Positions 27,708-38,551 are shown, counted from the first letter of the stretch. The stretch: DNA of 64,000 nt from Apilactobacillus zhangqiuensis (GCF_019656215.1 NZ_BPLK01000003.1:186001-250000), one strand, 5' to 3'. A program made the numbers and translations. The notes: generated by a model not told the origin, from the sequence alone.

Positions 27708-28820
27708 TTATTCAAGGAAATCCTTTAGTTGTTTACTTCTGGATGGGTGGCGTAGCTTTCTCAAAGCCTTAGCTTCAATTTGTCTAATTCTTTCACGAGT
27801 AACACCAAACACCTTACCAACTTCTTCAAGAGTTCTAGTACGACCATCGTCTAATCCAAAACGTAATCTTAGAACGTTTTCTTCACGGTCAGTTAAAGTA
27901 TCTAGGACACCTTCAAGTTGTTCCTTTAGTAATTCATATGCAGCGTGGTCAGCAGGACTAGTTGCATCTTGGTCTTCGATAAAGTCACCTAAGTGAGAGT
28001 CATCTTCTTCACCAATTGGTGTTTCTAGAGAAACAGGTTCTTGAGAAATCTTTAGAATGCTTCTAACTTTTTGAGTTGGCATATCCATTTCGGCACCAAT
28101 TTCTTCAGGTGTAGGTTCACGACCTAAATCTTGAAGTAATTGTCTTTGAATACGGATTAATTTGTTGATTGTTTCAACCATGTGAACTGGAATTCTAATA
28201 GTTCTAGCTTGGTCAGCAATCGCACGTGTAATTGCTTGTCTAATCCACCAAGTAGCGTAAGTTGAGAACTTGAAACCTTTTCTGTAATCAAACTTTTCTA
28301 CGGCTTTCATTAGACCCATGTTACCTTCTTGAATCAAGTCCAAGAATTGCATACCACGACCAACATAACGCTTAGCAATTGAAACAACCAAACGAAGGTT
28401 AGCTTCAGCTAATTCTTGCTTAGCCTCTTCGTCGCCTTCTTCAATACGAAGAGCTAAATTAACTTCTTGGTCAGCTGTTAGAAGAGGTACGCGTCCAATT
28501 TCTTTTAGGTACATTCTAACTGGATCATTAATCTTAACACCAGTTGGAGCAGAACCTGAATTCTTTAATTCAGCTTGAGTAACCTTTTTAGCTGCTTCTA
28601 AGGCACGTGGATCTGGTTCACCATTTTTATCAACAACACTGATACCAGCATCTTCGATTTTTTCTAGTAATTCGTACATTTCATTCTTAGTTAGCTTGAA
28701 TGGCACAGCGATAGTGTCATTAACATCGTCATAAGTGACGTGTCCAACTTTCTTTTGCTTCTTAATTAAAGCATTGGTTGATTCTTTTAGTTCTTTCTTG
28801 TTTAACTTCTTTTCAGCCAT
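27708..28820 (-). CDS. rpoD: Primary sigma factor RpoD (SigA)
   Basis: Housekeeping sigma factor. The 370 residues have a short N-terminal 1.1-type region (about 25-75) and region 1.2 ([20 protein letters not shown]). Region 2 ([20 protein letters not shown], then [20 protein letters not shown]) and region 4 with the helix-turn-helix ([20 protein letters not shown]) follow. Length matches SigA of lactobacilli. The ATG follows AGGAGGCACTTTA, 16 bases after dnaG, the classical dnaG-rpoD pair. Confidence 0.97.
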   Translation of the reverse strand: MAEKKLNKKELKESTNALIKKQKKVGHVTYDDVNDTIAVPFKLTKNEMYELLEKIEDAGISVVDKNGEPDPRALEAAKKVTQAELKNSGSAPTGVKINDPVRMYLKEIGRVPLLTADQEVNLALRIEEGDEEAKQELAEANLRLVVSIAKRYVGRGMQFLDLIQEGNMGLMKAVEKFDYRKGFKFSTYATWWIRQAITRAIADQARTIRIPVHMVETINKLIRIQRQLLQDLGREPTPEEIGAEMDMPTQKVRSILKISQEPVSLETPIGEEDDSHLGDFIEDQDATSPADHAAYELLKEQLEGVLDTLTDREENVLRLRFGLDDGRTRTLEEVGKVFGVTRERIRQIEAKALRKLRHPSRSKQLKDFLE

Positions 28821-28836
28821 TAAAGTGCCTCCTAAA

Positions 28837-30669
28837 TTACAATCTGTCGTTCAACTGCTTTTGTCTTTGTAACTCGATGATTTCCATCGCTAGTTCAGTT
28901 TGTTTATCAACATCCCCTAGCTTCTTGGCATCATTCAATTCAGCTTGTTTGTTCTTAAGCTGAACATCGATTGGCGCCTCATTCATTATTATATTAACAT
29001 AATCGTCAACCTCTTCTTTATTTGGTGCATCGCTCAACGGTAACATCTCAATATTAATCAACATATTTTGTAACTTTTCTTCTTTGATGAAGTCTTGAAA
29101 CTCAGCTGATTTATATTCGTCATGCGTTGACATATATCCTTGTGCCAATGTGTACAGAAGTTGAAAATCATCATCCACAAAAGCAAAACCATCTTTACTC
29201 ATCAAATGTTGCCACATTTCTCGTGACATTAAAATCCGATTGAATAGATAGAGTTCTGCCAACTCAACCTTACTGTGTGATCTAACATTATCAATTGGTT
29301 GAATGACTGGATGACCTTGTTGAGGTTCGTCCCTCGATTTTTGAATCGACTTGTTAATATTATTCTTCTGAATATAGGTATTCATTCGATTGGTTAAATC
29401 TAACTTGTTCAAGTTAAACTGGTCAGATAATTGATTAACATAAATGTCTCTTTCCAAAGGATCGGAAATCTTAGCAACTTCCTGTAAGACATCATTAATA
29501 TAACTAATTTGGTCAGTTTCGTTGTCCAAGTTACGGTTTAACTTGAAGTATCGCATCTTAAACGATAGTGGTGATTCATAAGCGGAATGCATGTAACTAG
29601 CAAACTTTTCTTCACCATACTGTTTACGATATTCATCGGGATCAATTCCCTCAGGCATTTGAATAACACCTAGTGATAAATCTGTATTAGCAAGTAATGA
29701 CAATGCTCGATTAATCGCGTTTTGTCCCGGTGCATCACCATCATAACAAACACTGACGCTCGGTGTTAAACGTTTAAGTGTAGCAATTTGTTCACTGGTA
29801 AGACTTGTTCCCATTGAAGCAATTCCGTTGGTTACACCTGATTGATAAGCGGATATCACATCCATAAATCCTTCAAACAAAATAACATTCTTTTGTTTTT
29901 GAATGGTAGTCTTGGCATCCGAAAGGTTGAATAAGACTTTTCGTTTATTGAAAATGTCAGTTTCGGGACTGTTTAGATACTTTGCTGTTGAAGCGTTTTT
30001 ATCCATCACACGCCCTGAAAAACCAATTAAATTGCCAAACTCATTTTTGATTGGAAACATAATTCGGTCAAAGAAACGATCACGAAGTTTACCATCATCT
30101 GTCTCAATAAATAATCCAGACTTTCTCATGTCATCATATTGAAACTGCTTATTTTCCAAAAACTTATTTAAGATTTGTTCCTTAGGGGCAAATCCCAAAC
30201 GGAAGAATTTAATGGTCTCATCAGTTAATCCACGCTCATGTAAATAATCTAATGCAGGTTGACCAACCTCAGTATTCATCAAAATATGACTATACAATTC
30301 AGTGGCTTGTTCATGCATGTCGATTAATTTTTTCTCAAGTGGATTAACGTTTGTCTTTGACTTCTTGGAATGCTTGTATTGATCAGGAATTTCAATTCCC
30401 TGCATATCAGCAACTCTCATCACCGCTTCTGGGTATGAAAGATTTTCCATTTCCATCATAAACTTAAAGACATTTCCACCTCTTCCACAACTAAAACAGT
30501 GAAAAATTTGTTTTTGTTCATTAACAGAAAATGATGCCGTGTTTTCACTATGAAATGGACATATACCAAAAAGATTGCTACCAGACTTTTTCAATGAAAC
30601 AAATTGGCCAACCACATCAGCAATGTTTGTCTCATTTCTAATCTGATCAATTACTTCTTCAGGAATCAT
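28837..30669 (-). CDS. dnaG: DNA primase
   Basis: Makes RNA primers for DNA replication. The N-terminal zinc ribbon has Cys37, His40, Cys58 and Cys61 (CPFH...CFSC). The catalytic core contains the TOPRIM motifs [17 protein letters not shown] and VCYDGDAPG, and a C-terminal helicase-binding domain follows. With the ATG at 30669 the length is 610 residues. An ATG at 30678 lies only 2 bases after the GGAG core and is too close, while 30669 has an 11-base gap, so the choice is moderately sure. Confidence 0.95.
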   Translation of the reverse strand: MIPEEVIDQIRNETNIADVVGQFVSLKKSGSNLFGICPFHSENTASFSVNEQKQIFHCFSCGRGGNVFKFMMEMENLSYPEAVMRVADMQGIEIPDQYKHSKKSKTNVNPLEKKLIDMHEQATELYSHILMNTEVGQPALDYLHERGLTDETIKFFRLGFAPKEQILNKFLENKQFQYDDMRKSGLFIETDDGKLRDRFFDRIMFPIKNEFGNLIGFSGRVMDKNASTAKYLNSPETDIFNKRKVLFNLSDAKTTIQKQKNVILFEGFMDVISAYQSGVTNGIASMGTSLTSEQIATLKRLTPSVSVCYDGDAPGQNAINRALSLLANTDLSLGVIQMPEGIDPDEYRKQYGEEKFASYMHSAYESPLSFKMRYFKLNRNLDNETDQISYINDVLQEVAKISDPLERDIYVNQLSDQFNLNKLDLTNRMNTYIQKNNINKSIQKSRDEPQQGHPVIQPIDNVRSHSKVELAELYLFNRILMSREMWQHLMSKDGFAFVDDDFQLLYTLAQGYMSTHDEYKSAEFQDFIKEEKLQNMLINIEMLPLSDAPNKEEVDDYVNIIMNEAPIDVQLKNKQAELNDAKKLGDVDKQTELAMEIIELQRQKQLNDRL

Positions 30670-30694
30670 TATCAGCATATCTCCTTTCACTGAT

Positions 30695-30724
30695 AAAAGT
30701 CGCACCAATTTTAGTGCGACTTTT
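30695..30724 (-). terminator. Terminator-like hairpin between glyS and dnaG
   Basis: An 11-pair stem AAAAGTCGCAC/GTGCGACTTTT followed by a short T stretch on the minus strand. It sits 25 bases before the dnaG start, and no promoter is visible between it and dnaG. Confidence 0.6.
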
Positions 30725-30743
30725 GTTCAAAATACGAGTAAAT

Positions 30744-30749
30744 ATTATA
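30744..30749 (-). promoter_or_regulatory. Candidate -10 for dnaG-rpoD
   Basis: Minus strand TATAAT between glyS and the hairpin, with a poor -35. Transcripts from it would read through the hairpin. Confidence 0.38.
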
Positions 30750-30788
30750 CAGTATTTTATCAACCCATCATAGGTTTGTCTATCAATT

Positions 30789-32867
30789 CTATTTTACGAT
30801 TAGTTGGTTTAAGTCAGCAAACCAGTTAATCATGTTAGATAACTTAGTTAGTTCACGCAAGTGATTGTTCTTAACGTTTTCATCTTTAGCCATAACCATT
30901 GTTTGGTCAAAGTAATCGTTAATTGAATCCTTCAAGTCAAATAACTTGTTGTATTCATCGTTTGCACTTAAACCAAAGAAGTCAATTGAGATTGCTTCAA
31001 CATTTGAATGAAGGTTCTTTTCAGAATCATTTTCGAATAATGATTCATCAACATTTAAGTCATCAGAAGCAAAATCTTGTTTTTCTGAAATTCTTAGAAC
31101 ACGAGTTAGCGCTTCAACTGATTCCTTGAAGTTATCGTCTTCCTTGTGTTCGTTTAGAATGTCAGCAACGCTAAAGATAAATTCAATGTTATCGTTTCTT
31201 GAGTGACCAGCGGCATCAATAATATCATGTCTAATCTTATCGGCCTTTAATTGCTTAACAATTCTGTCCTTGATAAATGAAACGATTTCACCAATTTCCT
31301 TGTTTTGGTCCAAGTCAGGAGCAACATTGGCATCCTTTTCAGCCTTGATGAATGCTTCCATCATTTCAGTTAGGTTGAAGTTTAGTTCTTCATTCTTAAC
31401 AATTCTAACGATACCGTTAGCTTGTCTTCTCAATGCGTATGGGTCATTTGATCCACTTGGAATCATACCAGCAGCAAAGAATGTTAGGATACTGTCAAAC
31501 TTATCAGCTAGAGAAAGAACTGAACCAACCTTGGTTGCTGGTAGTTCACCTGTAGCTGAAATTGGCATGTAGTGTTCACGAATTGCAGTTGCAACGGCTT
31601 CATTTTCACCCTTCAATAGAGCGTATTTTTCACCCATTACACCTTGTAGTTCAGAGAACTCACCAACCATACCAGTTACTAAGTCAAACTTGTAAATTTG
31701 AGCAGCACGTTTAACATCTTTTAGTTCTTGGTTGCTTAGTTTAGCATGTTCACCAATTACTTCGGCAATCTTTTCAACACGTTGCATTTTTTCATACATA
31801 GTTGAAATCTTATCGTGGAAGCTGACCTTCTTTAGCTTGTTAACGTAGAAGTCAATGTCTTTAGCTTGATCTTCTTGGTAGAAGAACATTGCATCTTCAA
31901 GACGTGCAGTAAGTACTTTTTCGTTACCAGCGATAACGTTTTCGATGTATTCATTGTTTCCGTTCCTAACGGAAATAAAGAATGGTAAGATGTTACCATT
32001 TTGATCGTTAACATAGAAGAATCTTTGGTTATCCTTCATTGAAGTAATTAGTACTTCTGAAGGTAGTTGTAAGTATTTTTCATCAAACTTACCAAAGAAA
32101 GCAGTTGGCCATTCAACTAAGTTGTTAACTTCTTCAAGTAGGCCTGGGTTAATGTTAATTACCCAGTTATTTTCATCTTGAATTTCTTTGATTTGCTTAA
32201 CGATTAAGTCTTTACGCTTTTGCGCATCAACCATAACGAATTGTTCTTTTAACTTTTCTTCGTATTCGTCAGCTGAATTAATAGTTGTGTCTTGACCTAA
32301 GAATCTATGACCACGACTTACGTTTGAAGCAGTTACGTCTAGAATTTGAATTGGTAGTACTTCATCATCTAATAGAGCTACCATCCATCTAATTGGACGG
32401 ATAAAGTCTAAACGGTAAACGTTCCACTTCATTAATGTTGGGAAAGTCATACTTGTGATGACGTCCTTTAGTCCCATTAGAACTTCTTTAACTGGTTTTC
32501 CAGCAATATGTTTTTCGACGAAAACATATTCAGTACCTTTAACTTCTTTAAATGTAATGTCGTCTGTGCTTAGTCCTTGTCCCTTAGTGAAACCGATGGC
32601 AGCTTTTGACCAGTTACCTTCGTCATCTAAAGCAATTTTCTTAGCGGGACCCTTTACAGTTTCGTTTACATCTGGTTGTTTGTCAGCCAAACCTTCAATT
32701 TGAATAGTTAAACGACGAGGAGTTGAGAATGGCTTAACAGCATCAAAATCAATTCTTTGATCTTTTAAGTAATCTTCAGTCTTCTTAACTAATTGTTTGA
32801 TACTAGGAGTTACCACATGAGCTGGCATTTCTTCTAGTCCAATTTCAAGTAAAAATGTGTGAGCCAT
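30789..32867 (-). CDS. glyS: Glycyl-tRNA synthetase beta subunit
   Basis: Beta chain of the alpha2-beta2 bacterial glycyl-tRNA synthetase, which carries tRNA recognition. The 692 residues begin [19 protein letters not shown] and contain TPRRLTIQIEGL, VRWP-like and SLADKFDSILTFFAAGMIPS segments of the family, with a C-terminal anticodon-binding domain. Normal length. Its ATG overlaps the glyQ stop by one base (TAATG). Confidence 0.96.
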   Translation of the reverse strand: MAHTFLLEIGLEEMPAHVVTPSIKQLVKKTEDYLKDQRIDFDAVKPFSTPRRLTIQIEGLADKQPDVNETVKGPAKKIALDDEGNWSKAAIGFTKGQGLSTDDITFKEVKGTEYVFVEKHIAGKPVKEVLMGLKDVITSMTFPTLMKWNVYRLDFIRPIRWMVALLDDEVLPIQILDVTASNVSRGHRFLGQDTTINSADEYEEKLKEQFVMVDAQKRKDLIVKQIKEIQDENNWVININPGLLEEVNNLVEWPTAFFGKFDEKYLQLPSEVLITSMKDNQRFFYVNDQNGNILPFFISVRNGNNEYIENVIAGNEKVLTARLEDAMFFYQEDQAKDIDFYVNKLKKVSFHDKISTMYEKMQRVEKIAEVIGEHAKLSNQELKDVKRAAQIYKFDLVTGMVGEFSELQGVMGEKYALLKGENEAVATAIREHYMPISATGELPATKVGSVLSLADKFDSILTFFAAGMIPSGSNDPYALRRQANGIVRIVKNEELNFNLTEMMEAFIKAEKDANVAPDLDQNKEIGEIVSFIKDRIVKQLKADKIRHDIIDAAGHSRNDNIEFIFSVADILNEHKEDDNFKESVEALTRVLRISEKQDFASDDLNVDESLFENDSEKNLHSNVEAISIDFFGLSANDEYNKLFDLKDSINDYFDQTMVMAKDENVKNNHLRELTKLSNMINWFADLNQLIVK

Positions 32868-33799
32868 TATTTTTCCTCCTTGTTTTCATCATCTTTTAGA
32901 AGAGATTGTCTTAATTTTTCATCTTTAATAAGTGGGAAGCCACGTTTCTTTCTTTCAGCAATGAATGCCTTAGCAATTTCTCTGGCCATTCTTCTGATTC
33001 TTGAAAGATATCCGGCACGTTCAGTAACTGAAACGGCACCTCTGGCATCCAATAGGTTAAATGTATGGCTACATTTTAGAACGTAGTCGTATGCAGGGTG
33101 AACTAGACCATTTGCGATTTGTTTTTTAGCTTCTGTTTCGAAGTCATCAAACATCTTTAGTAACATTTCTTGGTTGCTTTCTTCGAAACTGTATTTTGAG
33201 TGTTCGTATTCAGGTTCCTTGAAGATATCACCGTACTTCACGCCATCACTCCATTCTAGTTCAAAAACGTTGTTAACGTCTTGAACATATGAAGCAAGTC
33301 TTTCTAGACCGTATGTGATTTCTGAAGCAACAGGGTTCATTTCTTGACCACCTACAATTTGGAAGTAAGTAAATTGAGTAACTTCCATTCCATCTAGCCA
33401 AATTTCCCAACCAACACCGGCACAACCCATTGATGGGTTTTCCCAGTTATCTTCAACGAAACGAATATCGTGTTCTTCTGGGTTAATGCCAAGTTCTTTT
33501 AAACTATCCAAGTATAGTTCTTGAATGTTTTCAGGAGATGGTTTCATGATTACTTGGAATTGGTGATGTTGGTATAAACGGTTAGGGTTTTCACCATATC
33601 TACCATCAGCAGGTCTTCTAGAAGGTTCAACGTATGCTGCGTTCCATGGTTCAGGTCCAATTGCACGTAAGAATGTGTATGGACTCATAGTTCCGGCACC
33701 TTTTTCAGTATCGTATGCTTGCATTAACATACAACCTTGTGATGACCAGTATTGTTGTAATTTTAAAATGATGTCTTGCATTGACAACTTTTCTGTCAT
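32867..33799 (-). CDS. glyQ: Glycyl-tRNA synthetase alpha subunit
   Basis: Catalytic alpha chain that activates glycine with ATP. The 310 residues include [32 protein letters not shown]-type motif ([20 protein letters not shown]) and [20 protein letters not shown]. The C terminus is charged. It is regulated by the T-box leader directly upstream and is the first gene of glyQS. Confidence 0.96.
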   Translation of the reverse strand: MTEKLSMQDIILKLQQYWSSQGCMLMQAYDTEKGAGTMSPYTFLRAIGPEPWNAAYVEPSRRPADGRYGENPNRLYQHHQFQVIMKPSPENIQELYLDSLKELGINPEEHDIRFVEDNWENPSMGCAGVGWEIWLDGMEVTQFTYFQIVGGQEMNPVASEITYGLERLASYVQDVNNVFELEWSDGVKYGDIFKEPEYEHSKYSFEESNQEMLLKMFDDFETEAKKQIANGLVHPAYDYVLKCSHTFNLLDARGAVSVTERAGYLSRIRRMAREIAKAFIAERKKRGFPLIKDEKLRQSLLKDDENKEEK

Positions 33800-33828
33800 G
33801 TTACTTCCTCCTAATAAACGAATGGCAT

Positions 33829-34043
33829 AAAAAAAACCTATGCAAAAAGTATACTTAAATACAGTTTACATAGGGACGATTATTCGCGGTTCCACCCTAC
33901 TTCTGACTTTCGTCAGCAGCTTGATTTCTTTGGTTCAAAAAGTGCCAATCATCGAAAAATGCAAGTAGCTCACACTGTCCTACTATCGCTGAATATCATT
34001 TTATTCAATGACCCTCTTTTGTCATTACCATTCGTATTTATTT
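33829..34043 (-). promoter_or_regulatory. Glycine T-box riboswitch leader of glyQS
   Basis: The minus strand has the T-box sequence AGGGTGGAACCGCG (33885-33898) and a specifier GGC (glycine) at 33944-33946 in ATTGGCACT. Stem I structures lie upstream. A terminator formed from CCTATG...CATAGG followed by eight T ends near 33829. Uncharged glycine tRNA is expected to favour the antiterminator. Confidence 0.95.
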
Positions 34044-34049
34044 AATTCA

Positions 34050-34078
34050 ATTATAGTTTACAATTGCTAAAAAATCAA
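34050..34078 (-). promoter_or_regulatory. Promoter of the glyQS leader
   Basis: Minus strand TTGATT (34073-34078), 17 bases, TATAAT (34050-34055). Confidence 0.8.
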
Positions 34079-34080
34079 TT

Positions 34081-34842
34081 CTATAATCTTAGGTCATTCA
34101 TTTGATCTAAGAAACTTTTACTCTTCAAATGAATCCCAACGGAATCAGAGTAAATCTTATCGAGAAGCATTCTTAAATTTTGCTTTGTATTATCATTTAC
34201 ATTAACATTTCCCAATTTGTTTAAATCAATAATTGAAAAACGACGTAAATAATAAATAGTCTTTTGATCTAGGTGCAAACGGTTAGCATCTAATTGGAAA
34301 TGATTTTGACAAATCAATCCACCATAGGCTTCAGAATAGTCAAAGTTAAGATCAGTCCGACCACAAATGGCACATCCCCTTAATTCTGGTTGAACACCAA
34401 ACTCACCTAATAGTTGAATTTCACATATATTGGTAATCACCTCTGGATCAACACCGTTATCAATTAATCGTAATGCTGCGAATAACTGGTTAAACCAGTG
34501 TGGAATTGGTGTTGAATCGGGAAAAGCAACGTCGACTAAAGACATAATGTACGTAGCATAAGCGTTTAAGAAAATATCCTCGCTAATATTTTCATAATGG
34601 TCAGTATCTAATCCACTATAAATATAAGATAAGTTTTCAGCATTTATCTTTCCAGAATACGTACCATAGGTAAAAGGCAAGATATCCGCCATCATCTTAA
34701 ATCCTCTTTTACGAGCACCTCGGATGAAAAACATCTTCTTGCCTGCCTCGGCCGTTAAAAACTTAACTAACATATCATTTTCTTTGAAATTCTTTCGATA
34801 TAGTAAAATACCGTGAAAATTCATATATGTTTGTGAATCCAT
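34081..34842 (-). CDS. recO: DNA repair protein RecO
   Basis: Loads RecA onto single-stranded DNA with RecR in gap repair. The 253 residues have an N-terminal OB fold (FHGILLYRKNFKENDMLVKF), a helical middle and a zinc-type segment (CAICGRTDL...GGLICQNH). Length is normal. It is the last gene of the phoH-ybeY-dgkA-era-recO operon. Confidence 0.94.
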   Translation of the reverse strand: MDSQTYMNFHGILLYRKNFKENDMLVKFLTAEAGKKMFFIRGARKRGFKMMADILPFTYGTYSGKINAENLSYIYSGLDTDHYENISEDIFLNAYATYIMSLVDVAFPDSTPIPHWFNQLFAALRLIDNGVDPEVITNICEIQLLGEFGVQPELRGCAICGRTDLNFDYSEAYGGLICQNHFQLDANRLHLDQKTIYYLRRFSIIDLNKLGNVNVNDNTKQNLRMLLDKIYSDSVGIHLKSKSFLDQMNDLRL

Positions 34843-34869
34843 CTTTATTCACCGACCATTTTTAAAATT

Positions 34870-35778
34870 TTAGTAATTATCTTTCTTGTATCCTAATGAC
34901 TTAAGAACAGATGATTCATTACGCCATCCTGGATGAACCTTAACCCAAAGTTTTAAGTAGACCTTGCTACCTAATAAATCTTCGATGTCTTGTCTAGCAA
35001 GTGTTCCAATCTTCTTAAGCATTGAGCCTTGCTTACCAATTAAGATTCCCTTTTGACCCGGACGATCCACTAAGATGTCAGCTTGGATATCAACATTACC
35101 GTTTTCCTTAGTCTTCATGCTTAAGATATCAATTGCAATTGAGTAAGGAATTTCGTCTCTTGCTAACATTAAGATTTTTTCTCTGATTAGTTCAGCAACG
35201 ATAAAACGTTCTGGGTGATCAGTTACTTCATCTTCTGGGTAGTATTGTGGACCAGCTGGCAATAATTGCTTCAAGTTGTCCATTAGTTCATCAACGTTGT
35301 TACCTTGTAGTGCAGAGATTGGGAAAACTTCTTTCCAATCAAGTGCCTTCTTGTAAATATCCATGATACTCAACAACTTGTTTGGATTGATTTCATCAAT
35401 CTTATTAATGATTAGATATACTGGCTTATCAATTTCTTTTAAACGATTGATAATAAAGTTATCACCGGCACCTCTAGTTTCGGTGGCACTTACCATGAAT
35501 AAAACAGCATCGACTTCTTTTAAAGCTGAGAAAGCTGATTTTTCCATGAAATCATCTAATTTATTATTTGGTTTGTGAATTCCTGGTGTATCTAAGAAAA
35601 CAATTTGTGATTCATCATCAGTGTATACACCTTGAATCTTATTTCTAGTTGTTTGTGCTTTATCACTCATAATCGCAATCTTTTGACCGATAATACGGTT
35701 TAAAAATGTTGATTTACCAACGTTTGGTCTACCAACGATTGCTACAAATCCTGAATGAAAGTTTGGATCAAATTCCAT
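34870..35778 (-). CDS. era: GTPase Era
   Basis: Binds the 3' end of 16S rRNA and helps 30S maturation. The G domain has GRPNVGKST at 16-24, DTPGIHKP, and NKID. The C-terminal KH domain contains [15 protein letters not shown]. At 302 residues it is standard. The ATG follows GGAGGAATTATT. Confidence 0.96.
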   Translation of the reverse strand: MEFDPNFHSGFVAIVGRPNVGKSTFLNRIIGQKIAIMSDKAQTTRNKIQGVYTDDESQIVFLDTPGIHKPNNKLDDFMEKSAFSALKEVDAVLFMVSATETRGAGDNFIINRLKEIDKPVYLIINKIDEINPNKLLSIMDIYKKALDWKEVFPISALQGNNVDELMDNLKQLLPAGPQYYPEDEVTDHPERFIVAELIREKILMLARDEIPYSIAIDILSMKTKENGNVDIQADILVDRPGQKGILIGKQGSMLKKIGTLARQDIEDLLGSKVYLKLWVKVHPGWRNESSVLKSLGYKKDNY

Positions 35779-35796
35779 AATAATTCCTCCGTGTTG

Positions 35797-36186
35797 TTAA
35801 AGTCCAAATATAATTGGAACATATACCAATAATCCGATGATTGCTGCAAAGATTGACGCAATAACCACACCTGCTGCAGCTACGTCTTTTGCCTTCTTGG
35901 CAATCTCATCATACTTATTACCAACAATTAAATTAACAATTGATTCACATAACGTATTTACAACTTCAGCGATTAAGACAATAAATATTGCTAACAAAAT
36001 CCAAACCCATTGGCTCAAATCAATCTTAAGAATAAACGAAATAATCACTACGATTAAAGATGCAATTAGATGAAATCTAAAGTTACGTTCTGTCTTGCAT
36101 AATATCACCAAACCATCAAAAGCGTGCTTAAATGATTCAGCGAAACTACGATTTTTTCTGACTACTTTTTTATCTTTTAAGCCCAT
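35797..36186 (-). CDS. dgkA: Diacylglycerol/undecaprenol kinase
   Basis: Small membrane kinase; the Gram-positive members phosphorylate undecaprenol, the lipid carrier of wall polymers. The 129 residues have a basic N terminus, three hydrophobic segments and the active-site motif EVVNTLCESIVNLI. I chose the ATG at 36186 (MGLKDKKVVRKN), which matches the family; an ATG at 36192 is also possible, and the ribosome site is weak for both. The start overlaps ybeY by 17 bases. Confidence 0.9.
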   Translation of the reverse strand: MGLKDKKVVRKNRSFAESFKHAFDGLVILCKTERNFRFHLIASLIVVIISFILKIDLSQWVWILLAIFIVLIAEVVNTLCESIVNLIVGNKYDEIAKKAKDVAAAGVVIASIFAAIIGLLVYVPIIFGL

Positions 36187-36649
36187 AGTCATCCATGATC
36201 TTTCTTTGCAATGGGAACATAACGTCTTCATCTTCTTGCTTCATGTGATCATAACCGTTTAAGTGTAGGAATCCATGAACAACAAGGAAACCTAATTCAC
36301 GTTCGTATGAGTGGTCTAAAAATTCTGCTTGTTCAGCAACCTTATCGATTGAAACAAAGATGTCACCAATGTTTTCTGGGATTTCTGCGGCCATTTCATC
36401 ATCCATAATTAATGGAAAATCATCATCACCGTCTTCAATCGCAAAACTAATAACATCAGTTGCGCGGTCAACACCACGATACTTACTGTTAATTTCCTTA
36501 ATTTCGTCATTATTAACGAAAGTTACTGACATTTCAGTATTATCCTTAAGGTCTAATGCTTTGCTAGCAAATTGCAATACATCTTCCACTAAATCGATGT
36601 GCTTTTGGTCTACACCGTCTTTTGTCTTATCGTAAATTTCTAAATCCAT
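36170..36649 (-). CDS. ybeY: Endoribonuclease/rRNA maturation factor YbeY
   Basis: Metal-dependent RNase involved in 16S rRNA maturation. The zinc site is visible as His125, His129 and His135 in VVHGFLHLNGYDH, with the RGVDRATDVISFA motif upstream. At 159 residues the length is normal. The ATG follows AGGAG. It sits between phoH and dgkA as in most Firmicutes. Confidence 0.95.
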   Translation of the reverse strand: MDLEIYDKTKDGVDQKHIDLVEDVLQFASKALDLKDNTEMSVTFVNNDEIKEINSKYRGVDRATDVISFAIEDGDDDFPLIMDDEMAAEIPENIGDIFVSIDKVAEQAEFLDHSYERELGFLVVHGFLHLNGYDHMKQEDEDVMFPLQRKIMDDYGLKR

Positions 36650-36673
36650 TCTGGTACTCCTGTTATAAAATTT

Positions 36674-37642
36674 CTATTTTTGTTGATATTCTTCGTATGC
36701 ATCGATGATTCTAGCGACTACCGGATGTCTAACAACGTCTTTAGAATCAAACTTAACAAAGCGAATTTTTTCAACATTTTGTAAGATTGATTGAGCTTGA
36801 ACCAAACCACTACTTGCATGTTTTGGTAAATCAATTTGAGAGATATCACCATTAACAATCATCTTAGAACCAAATCCTAGACGAGTTAGGAACATCTTCA
36901 TTTGAGCTGTTGTTGTATTTTGTGCTTCATCTAAGATAACAAATGCTGAGTCCAATGTTCTACCACGCATATAGGCTAACGGTGCAATTTCAATAACTCC
37001 TCTTTCCATCAACCTAGCAGTGTGTTCTCTTCCTAGAATTGAATGAAGAGCATCGTAAATTGGTCTTAAATATGGATCGACCTTTTCTTTTAAGTCACCG
37101 GGTAGAAAACCTAAGCTTTCACCGGCTTCTACGGCAGGTCTAGTCAAAATAATCTTTTCGACGTCACCGTGTTTTAATGCTGCAATTGCCATAACCACAG
37201 CTAAGTATGTTTTACCAGTACCGGCAGGTCCAATTCCAAAGGTAATATCATTACGCTTTACGGACTGAACATATTGTCGTTGACCAAAGTTCTTTACACG
37301 AACTGGTTTACCTTTAAAGTCCTTAATTAATATTTGATTGTATAGCTCTTTAAAATAACTTAACGTATCATTTTTAGCCATATTCATAGCAGATACAAAG
37401 TCACTGCTATTCAATGTAACACCATTTTGAATTAAGTCCATTAAGTTCTTAAAAATTGAAATAACTTTATTAACATTATCTTCACTTCCGGATACCTTTA
37501 CATTTGTTCCAAAAGCATTAATTGATACTTCCATACCCTCTTCAAGAATTGTAACGTATTTATTTTGTGCCCCTAATAGCTTAGGTTCAAAATCTAAATT
37601 ATGAATAATAAATTCTTTGGTTACTTCAGTTTGTTCTGTCAA
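36674..37642 (-). CDS. phoH: PhoH-family ATPase
   Basis: Cytoplasmic P-loop ATPase of the PhoH family, of uncertain role in RNA metabolism. The Walker A is GPAGTGKTYLAVVMA and the Walker B is AFVILDEAQNTT; an N-terminal KH-like region precedes them. The start I favour is TTG at 37642 (M-TEQTEVTKEF), with GGGG 8 bases before it, which matches the common family N terminus. Another TTG at 37672 has no ribosome site. The resulting length is 322 residues. First gene of the era operon. Confidence 0.92.
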   Translation of the reverse strand: MTEQTEVTKEFIIHNLDFEPKLLGAQNKYVTILEEGMEVSINAFGTNVKVSGSEDNVNKVISIFKNLMDLIQNGVTLNSSDFVSAMNMAKNDTLSYFKELYNQILIKDFKGKPVRVKNFGQRQYVQSVKRNDITFGIGPAGTGKTYLAVVMAIAALKHGDVEKIILTRPAVEAGESLGFLPGDLKEKVDPYLRPIYDALHSILGREHTARLMERGVIEIAPLAYMRGRTLDSAFVILDEAQNTTTAQMKMFLTRLGFGSKMIVNGDISQIDLPKHASSGLVQAQSILQNVEKIRFVKFDSKDVVRHPVVARIIDAYEEYQQK

Positions 37643-37720
37643 TATAGCGACCCCTTTTTTATTGATAATCAAATATTAGCACAGATTTTGACTTTAAAAA
37701 AGTTATTAATATGTACTAAC

Positions 37721-37754
37721 AAAGCGTGATTGCGACCTAACACAACCACACTTT
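37721..37754. other. Hairpin between yqeY and phoH
   Basis: A 14-pair stem with several G-U pairs (AAAGTGTGGTTGTG/CGCAATCACGCTTT on the minus strand) just after the yqeY stop. It lacks a clear T run, so it is only a possible terminator. Confidence 0.4.
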
Positions 37755-37762
37755 ATAAATAA

Positions 37763-38206
37763 TTAGCTTAAGTGAGCTTTTACAGATTGGTTAACTTCGT
37801 TTCCGTCAGCTTTACCCTTAACCTTTGGCATGATAGCACCCATTACTTTACCAAAATCAGACATTGCTGAAGCGCCAACTTCACTGATAGTTTCTTCAAC
37901 TACCTTGTCAATTTCTTCTTTTGACATTTGTTTTGGAGCGTACTTGCTTAGCACAGCTAATTGTTCTTCTTGTTCGGCAACTAAATCATCTCTACCACCA
38001 TCTTTGAATTCAGCAATAGATTCCTTAACTTGCTTAACTTCACGACTGATAACAGTTAGTTCTTCGTCATCACTTAAATCATGACCTAAAGCAACTTTTT
38101 CGTTAGTTAGGGCTGATTTTAGAGAACGAATAACGTTCAAAGCAGTTTTGTTGTGTTCCTTCATTGCATTTTTAAGATCTTCATTAAGATTCGTAGCGAT
38201 ACTCAT
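37763..38206 (-). CDS. yqeY: GatB/YqeY domain protein
   Basis: A 147-residue YqeY-family protein, related to the C-terminal tRNA-binding domain of GatB, without the amidotransferase core. The family start (MSIATNLNEDLKNAMKEHNK) and KVMGAIMPKVKGKADGNEVN near the end are diagnostic. Its exact role is unknown. It lies downstream of rpsU, the common rpsU-yqeY order, with a terminator between them. Confidence 0.92.
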   Translation of the reverse strand: MSIATNLNEDLKNAMKEHNKTALNVIRSLKSALTNEKVALGHDLSDDEELTVISREVKQVKESIAEFKDGGRDDLVAEQEEQLAVLSKYAPKQMSKEEIDKVVEETISEVGASAMSDFGKVMGAIMPKVKGKADGNEVNQSVKAHLS

Positions 38207-38246
38207 TATAGTTTCCCTCTTTCAAAATATTCTGCTTAGTTTTAGC

Positions 38247-38280
38247 AAAAAAAACGTCCCTGAAATAACAGGAACGTTTT
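38247..38280 (-). terminator. Intrinsic terminator of rpsU
   Basis: Stem AAAACGTTCCTG/CAGGGACGTTTT with following T on the minus strand, right after the rpsU stop. Confidence 0.88.
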
Positions 38281-38286
38281 TAGTAA

Positions 38287-38481
38287 TTAAAAGCGACGGC
38301 TTTTTTTCTTGTTGTTGCGCTTTCTTGCTGCTTCAGATTTTAATTTACGTTTAACACTTGGTTTTTCGTAGAATTCTCGTTTACGGTATTCACGTAAAGT
38401 ACCGTTCTTGGAAACTGTACGTTTGAAACGACGAAGAGCATCATCAAGAGATTCGTTTTTACGAACGACTGTTTTTGACAT
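38287..38481 (-). CDS. rpsU: 30S ribosomal protein S21
   Basis: Small basic ribosomal protein of 64 residues ([20 protein letters not shown]), ending in a lysine/arginine-rich tail. The length is slightly above the E. coli protein, as in other lactobacilli. A GGAGGGAGGG ribosome site stands 8 bases before the ATG. It has its own strong promoter. Confidence 0.97.
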   Translation of the reverse strand: MSKTVVRKNESLDDALRRFKRTVSKNGTLREYRKREFYEKPSVKRKLKSEAARKRNNKKKSRRF

Positions 38482-38551
38482 ATGAAAATTCCCTCCCTCC
38501 GAGCTCGAAATACAACAGTTAATCTTTTATTTATTAAAACTGTTCTTAATA

